Shown piece after piece: positions 60,974 through 64,000 of a stretch of 64,000 bases of DNA (its first letter is position 1; each line of letters begins with the position of its first letter). The stretch is from Micavibrio_C sp965231165 (GTDB lineage: Bacteria > Pseudomonadota > Alphaproteobacteria > Micavibrionales > Micavibrionaceae): the NCBI GenBank assembly GCA_965231165.1, contig OZ246421.1, positions 744,001-808,000 on the forward strand. The letters run 5' to 3'. A program made the position numbers and the translations under genes. The notes beneath the pieces are model-generated. The model was not told the DNA's origin, did no database searches, and saw only the letters and a program-made list of their open reading frames with translations.

Positions 60974-62290
60974 TTACGGATTGATCGGCGACCATGCCGG
61001 GTCGGAACCATCGGCGGGGGTCTGCATCAGGCGTTCGTTATAGCCGGTCAGGTCGATGGTATAGACCTTGGCGGTACGCGACCCACCGCCCGGTGTTTCC
61101 TTAAAGTACGACAGAACGCGGCCATTCGGCGACCATGTAGGGCCTTCGACGTGGTAAGCCGAGGTGATCAGGCGTTCGCCCGAACCATCCGGTTTAATCA
61201 CGCCGATATAGAATTTACCCTGATACATGCGGGTAAAGGCGATCAGGTCGCCACGCGGTGACCATACCGGGTTGGCGTAACGGCCCTGCCCGAAGGTGAT
61301 GCGTTTAGCTTCACCGCCGCCCGCACTCATAACGTAGAGCTGCTGTGTACCGCCACGGTCGGATTCAAACACGACGCGCTGGCCGTCCGGAGCATAGCTC
61401 GGGCTGGTGTCAATCGCGGGGTTGCTGGTCAGCTTGGTAATCGAACGCGAGGACAGATCCATCGTGTAGATTTCCGAGTTGCCGTCCTTGGCCATCGACA
61501 TGATGACTTTGCGGCCATCCGGCGAGAAACGCGGCGCGAAGGTCATGCCCTGGAAATCGCCCAGAACCTCCTGACGGCCTGTGTCGATGTTGTAGATATA
61601 TACGCGTGGCTTGTTGTTGTAATAAGCCATGTACGTAATCATCTGCGAATTCGGCGAGAAACGCGGTGTCAGCACCATGTATTTGCCGTCGGTCAGGTAT
61701 TTGTGGTTATAACCATCCTGATCCATGATCGCCAGACGCTTCACGCGGGCGTTGCCCGGGCCGGTTTCGGAGATATAAACGATACGTGTATCGAAATAAC
61801 CGTTTTCACCGGTGATGCGCTTGTAAATTTCATCCGAGATAATGTGCGCGATGCGGCGCCAGTTCTGCGGCGTGGTAGTGTAAGCCATGCCGATCATCTG
61901 GGCCTGACCAAACACATCCCACAAGCGGAATTCAACGCGGGTACGGCCATCGGCGGAACGGGTCACGTGACCTGTTACCAGCGCCTGACCGTTCACGGCG
62001 CGCCATTCAGCGAAGCGCGGACCTTCTTTAACCAAGGATTCAGGTGTCTGGATGAAAGAGCGGGCGTTCAGCGGCTTGAACAAGCCTGTGCGCTCAAGGT
62101 TGGCCTCGATCACGCGCGGCATGTCGGTGGCAATCACCTGATCCGCCCCGGCATCGGCATAGAACGGACTAACCGCTATGGGTAGCGGTTCCGGATTGCC
62201 GGAGGTCACATTGACCGTCAACTCAGCACGTGCGTCGCTGATATTGACCAGCATCACCAGAGCAAAAAAGGCGAACAGTATTTTCTTCAT
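60974..62290 (-). CDS. tolB: Tol-Pal system protein TolB
   Basis: A 438-aa periplasmic protein: signal peptide (cleavage near ARAE), N-terminal domain (to about 150) and a six-bladed beta-propeller with repeats such as PRFSPDGRKV, PSYAPDGQRV and PVWSPRGDLI. It joins the Tol complex to Pal. I chose ATG 62290 of three in-frame starts (62305, 62296, 62290). It follows tolA on the minus strand. Confidence 0.95.
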   Translation of the reverse strand: MKKILFAFFALVMLVNISDARAELTVNVTSGNPEPLPIAVSPFYADAGADQVIATDMPRVIEANLERTGLFKPLNARSFIQTPESLVKEGPRFAEWRAVNGQALVTGHVTRSADGRTRVEFRLWDVFGQAQMIGMAYTTTPQNWRRIAHIISDEIYKRITGENGYFDTRIVYISETGPGNARVKRLAIMDQDGYNHKYLTDGKYMVLTPRFSPNSQMITYMAYYNNKPRVYIYNIDTGRQEVLGDFQGMTFAPRFSPDGRKVIMSMAKDGNSEIYTMDLSSRSITKLTSNPAIDTSPSYAPDGQRVVFESDRGGTQQLYVMSAGGGEAKRITFGQGRYANPVWSPRGDLIAFTRMYQGKFYIGVIKPDGSGERLITSAYHVEGPTWSPNGRVLSYFKETPGGGSRTAKVYTIDLTGYNERLMQTPADGSDPAWSPINP

Positions 62291-62321
62291 TCTCATCTCT
62301 CTCAATTTACGGCATTAAACT

Positions 62322-63224
62322 TTAAAGCATTAGGCTGGGGTCGAAACGGAAGGTGATGTTCTTCCACAATTCGTATTTGTCAGGCGGCAGATCAAGCGGG
62401 GTACAATAGGTGTGACGTAATGCGCGCAGAGCACTGTCAGCCGCAGCGCGGAAGTAAGTATCGGTGGAATAGCGCAACTGGTCAACGACTTGTGCGTCAC
62501 GAACGGTACGATCCGGATTAACGGTAATTTTTATGTCAATAATCTGGTTTTCGGCATACTTTGCCCCGGCCAGCACGTTCCAGCAATAACCAAGCTGCTT
62601 GCTCAGGCGGGCGGTGATTTCATTCACGGCCAGACGGTCTGTCAGCGAGGCCATGGGGGATGGCGTTTCACCCGTCTGTTGCGCTTCAACTTTTTGCTCT
62701 GACGCTACAGGCTTGTTGATTTCGAGGTTCTTCAACAGTGAACTGAAGGCTTCATTCTGTTCCTGATTGACCTCCGGTTTCTTTTCCGGCGGCTTGGGTT
62801 TTTCTTTTGGTTTGGCTTCAGCTTCTTTATCCGGGTCGGCGACGTCGTCTTCCTGCGCCTCCGGCGGCTTTGGCTTCTCTACCGGCTTGGGTTTATCCAA
62901 TACGGGTTTTTGTGGTGTTTCAGCGGTATTGGTTGCTGTCTTTGGTTTAGGCGGTTCCTCTTCCGGCTTTTCCTCCGGCTTCGGCTTTTCTATTTCCGCA
63001 CGGGCTGGTGCGCGGTCAGTCTGGCTCATGTCGTCGACGGTGGCGATTTCGATGGGTACAGCTTCGGGAATGATTTCCGTGTTCGACCTGAAAATCGGCA
63101 GACCCAGCATACAGATCACCAGCAGCACACCATGAAAAATAGCCGACTTCATCAGGGGCGATTTCATCGTCCCCTGAATGTCCGGCAGATTATCATTGTT
63201 AAGTGCGGCGGCTATCATCCCCAT
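62322..63224 (-). CDS. tolA: TolA-like envelope protein
   Basis: A 300-aa protein: one membrane segment (about 28-45, AIFHGVLLVICMLGLPIF), a long P/E/K-rich stretch (about 70-160) and a TonB/TolA-type C-terminal domain (about 190-300, from RLSKQLGYCWNV). It spans the periplasm and transmits energy from TolQR. Shorter in its linker than E. coli TolA. It lies between tolR and tolB as expected. Confidence 0.92.
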   Translation of the reverse strand: MGMIAAALNNDNLPDIQGTMKSPLMKSAIFHGVLLVICMLGLPIFRSNTEIIPEAVPIEIATVDDMSQTDRAPARAEIEKPKPEEKPEEEPPKPKTATNTAETPQKPVLDKPKPVEKPKPPEAQEDDVADPDKEAEAKPKEKPKPPEKKPEVNQEQNEAFSSLLKNLEINKPVASEQKVEAQQTGETPSPMASLTDRLAVNEITARLSKQLGYCWNVLAGAKYAENQIIDIKITVNPDRTVRDAQVVDQLRYSTDTYFRAAADSALRALRHTYCTPLDLPPDKYELWKNITFRFDPSLML

Positions 63225-63239
63225 GAATCTCCGGGGCCA

Positions 63240-63701
63240 TTATGGCCGTTTTGCGGCTGCTGAATTCGACAATAAGGCAACCTTGCGGAAGCCCGCTTTA
63301 TTCAGGCCACCCAATATATCCATCACCATGCCATAGGACAAAGCCTGATCGGCGCGGATATAAATGCGGCGTTCGGGATCGTTATTGGTCATGGCGGTTA
63401 AAAGTTCTATCAGGCGGTCACGTTCGACTTTGGTTTCACCGACATAGAGCAGGTTGTCTTTGGTGATGGTCACTTCGAGCGGTTTGTTATCGTCGTCCTT
63501 GATCGCACGGGCTTCGGCTTTGGGCATATCGACGGGAACGCCCGTGGTGAGCAGCGGTGCCGTGACCATAAATACGATCAGCAGCACCAGCATCACATCA
63601 ACCATCGGCGTGACGTTGATTTCCGCCATCGGGCGGTGCGCGCGGCTGCGGCCACCCGCCTGCCCGATCCGTCCGGATTTATGCTGGATACCTGCGCCCA
63701 T
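63240..63701 (-). CDS. tolR: Tol-Pal system protein TolR
   Basis: A 153-aa ExbD/TolR protein. The single membrane helix holds the essential aspartate (PMVDVMLVLLIVFMV), and the C-terminal periplasmic domain includes PERRIYIRADQALSYG. It couples the proton flow with TolQ. It begins four bases after tolQ. Confidence 0.95.
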   Translation of the reverse strand: MGAGIQHKSGRIGQAGGRSRAHRPMAEINVTPMVDVMLVLLIVFMVTAPLLTTGVPVDMPKAEARAIKDDDNKPLEVTITKDNLLYVGETKVERDRLIELLTAMTNNDPERRIYIRADQALSYGMVMDILGGLNKAGFRKVALLSNSAAAKRP

Positions 63702-63704
63702 AAC

Positions 63705-64000
63705 TTACGCTACTTTCTTAGTGCCGCGAACGTCCTGCGCATCGAGATGACGCGAAAGGATGGCGGCAAAATCGCTGGTGAAGGCATCAAGACGGTCGGC
63801 ATAACGCGCCAGCCCCGTTGTGAAGATGTTATAGGCCAGAACCGCCGGAATAGCAGCAATCAGACCAACTGCCGTTGCAAACAGTGCTTCGGCAATACCG
63901 GGCGCCACGACGACAAGACTGGTGTTCTGCGTACCCGCAATCGCGCTAAAGCTGTTCATAATGCCCCAGACGGTGCCGAACAGGCCGATAAAGGTCGCGG
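63705..64000 (-). CDS. tolQ: Tol-Pal system protein TolQ (C-terminal part)
   Basis: The 3' part of tolQ runs off the right edge (about 97 codons seen). Its membrane helices include TFIGLFGTVWGIMNSF and ATAVGLIAAIPAVLAYNIF, typical for TolQ/ExbB. A start at 63959 is not real, because the frame stays open and conserved beyond it. Confidence 0.94.
   Translation of the reverse strand, partial: ATFIGLFGTVWGIMNSFSAIAGTQNTSLVVVAPGIAEALFATAVGLIAAIPAVLAYNIFTTGLARYADRLDAFTSDFAAILSRHLDAQDVRGTKKVA

Noticed and set aside
63705..63959. Short complete tolQ starting at 63959
   Set aside because: Conserved TolQ residues continue upstream to the window edge; the ATG is internal.

Overview
This is a stretch of an alphaproteobacterial chromosome. 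The evidence is: F0 ATP synthase genes with both b' and b subunits and with the F1 genes absent from the block; ntrY-ntrX next to trkA, hfq and hflX; a CcrM-type GANTC methyltransferase near rnhB, mutY and smc; an ispDF fusion; and the order nadD-rsfS-rlmH-envC-ctpA-yibQ-rppH. I cannot name the genus. Many single lineage-specific genes and palindromic repeats like those of Rickettsiales fit a less-studied lineage (Rhodospirillales- or Micavibrio-like), but that is inference.

Layout. 1-400: decayed reading frames and a tRNA-Ser. 0.5-10.4 kb (+): rhodanese, YdcF, MltB, RlpA, Dac, then tmk-holB-metG-EamA-tatD-MBL, ending (after an accessory block) with mazG at 13.4 kb. 10.5-13.4 kb: that block holds a 665-aa protein with an HExxH motif and a glycine-zipper region, its overlapping 96-aa partner, and a divergent 133-aa protein. 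14.2-24.4 kb (-): ntrY-ntrX-trkA-dat-HAD-hfq-hflX-IMPase plus a separate 3-hydroxyisobutyrate dehydrogenase-like gene. 24.5-27.6 kb (+): ispDF-pgpA-pncC-glycosyltransferase, each overlapping the next. 27.6-32.3 kb (-): two related hypothetical genes, ratA, lipA and a two-component system. 32.5-39.4 kb (+): rplU-rpmA-obgE-pepN-rnhB-ccrM. 39.4-51.2 kb: mutY (-), DUF721, suhB, an OmpA-like protein, dsbA and smc (+), with hypothetical genes among them. 51.3-53.8 kb (+): atpI-B-E-F'-F. 53.9-60.2 kb (+): nadD, a structured RNA (probably 6S), rsfS, rlmH, envC, ctpA, yibQ, rppH. 60.3-64 kb: a secreted hypothetical protein, then the start of the tol system on the minus strand (tolQ-tolR-tolA-tolB).

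How it works together. Most genes serve envelope building and remodelling (MltB, RlpA, Dac, EnvC, CtpA, TolQRAB, OmpA-like), replication and chromosome handling (HolB, Tmk, RNase HII, CcrM, MutY, SMC), RNA and ribosome control (Hfq, HflX, RppH, RsfS, RlmH, Obg, L21/L27) and sensing (NtrYX, a hybrid-like kinase and its regulator).

The most notable points are: (1) a family of palindromic repeats that overlap genes, including a 69-bp copy inserted in frame inside rnhB, one that supplies the stop codon of an IMPase gene, and one that forms the N-terminus of EnvC; (2) eight GANTC sites in 166 bp over the ccrM promoter; (3) the HExxH/glycine-zipper protein and its partner; (4) a probable 6S RNA directly before rsfS, whose own start may be an unusual AUU; (5) many single lineage-specific genes set antiparallel into conserved gene blocks.
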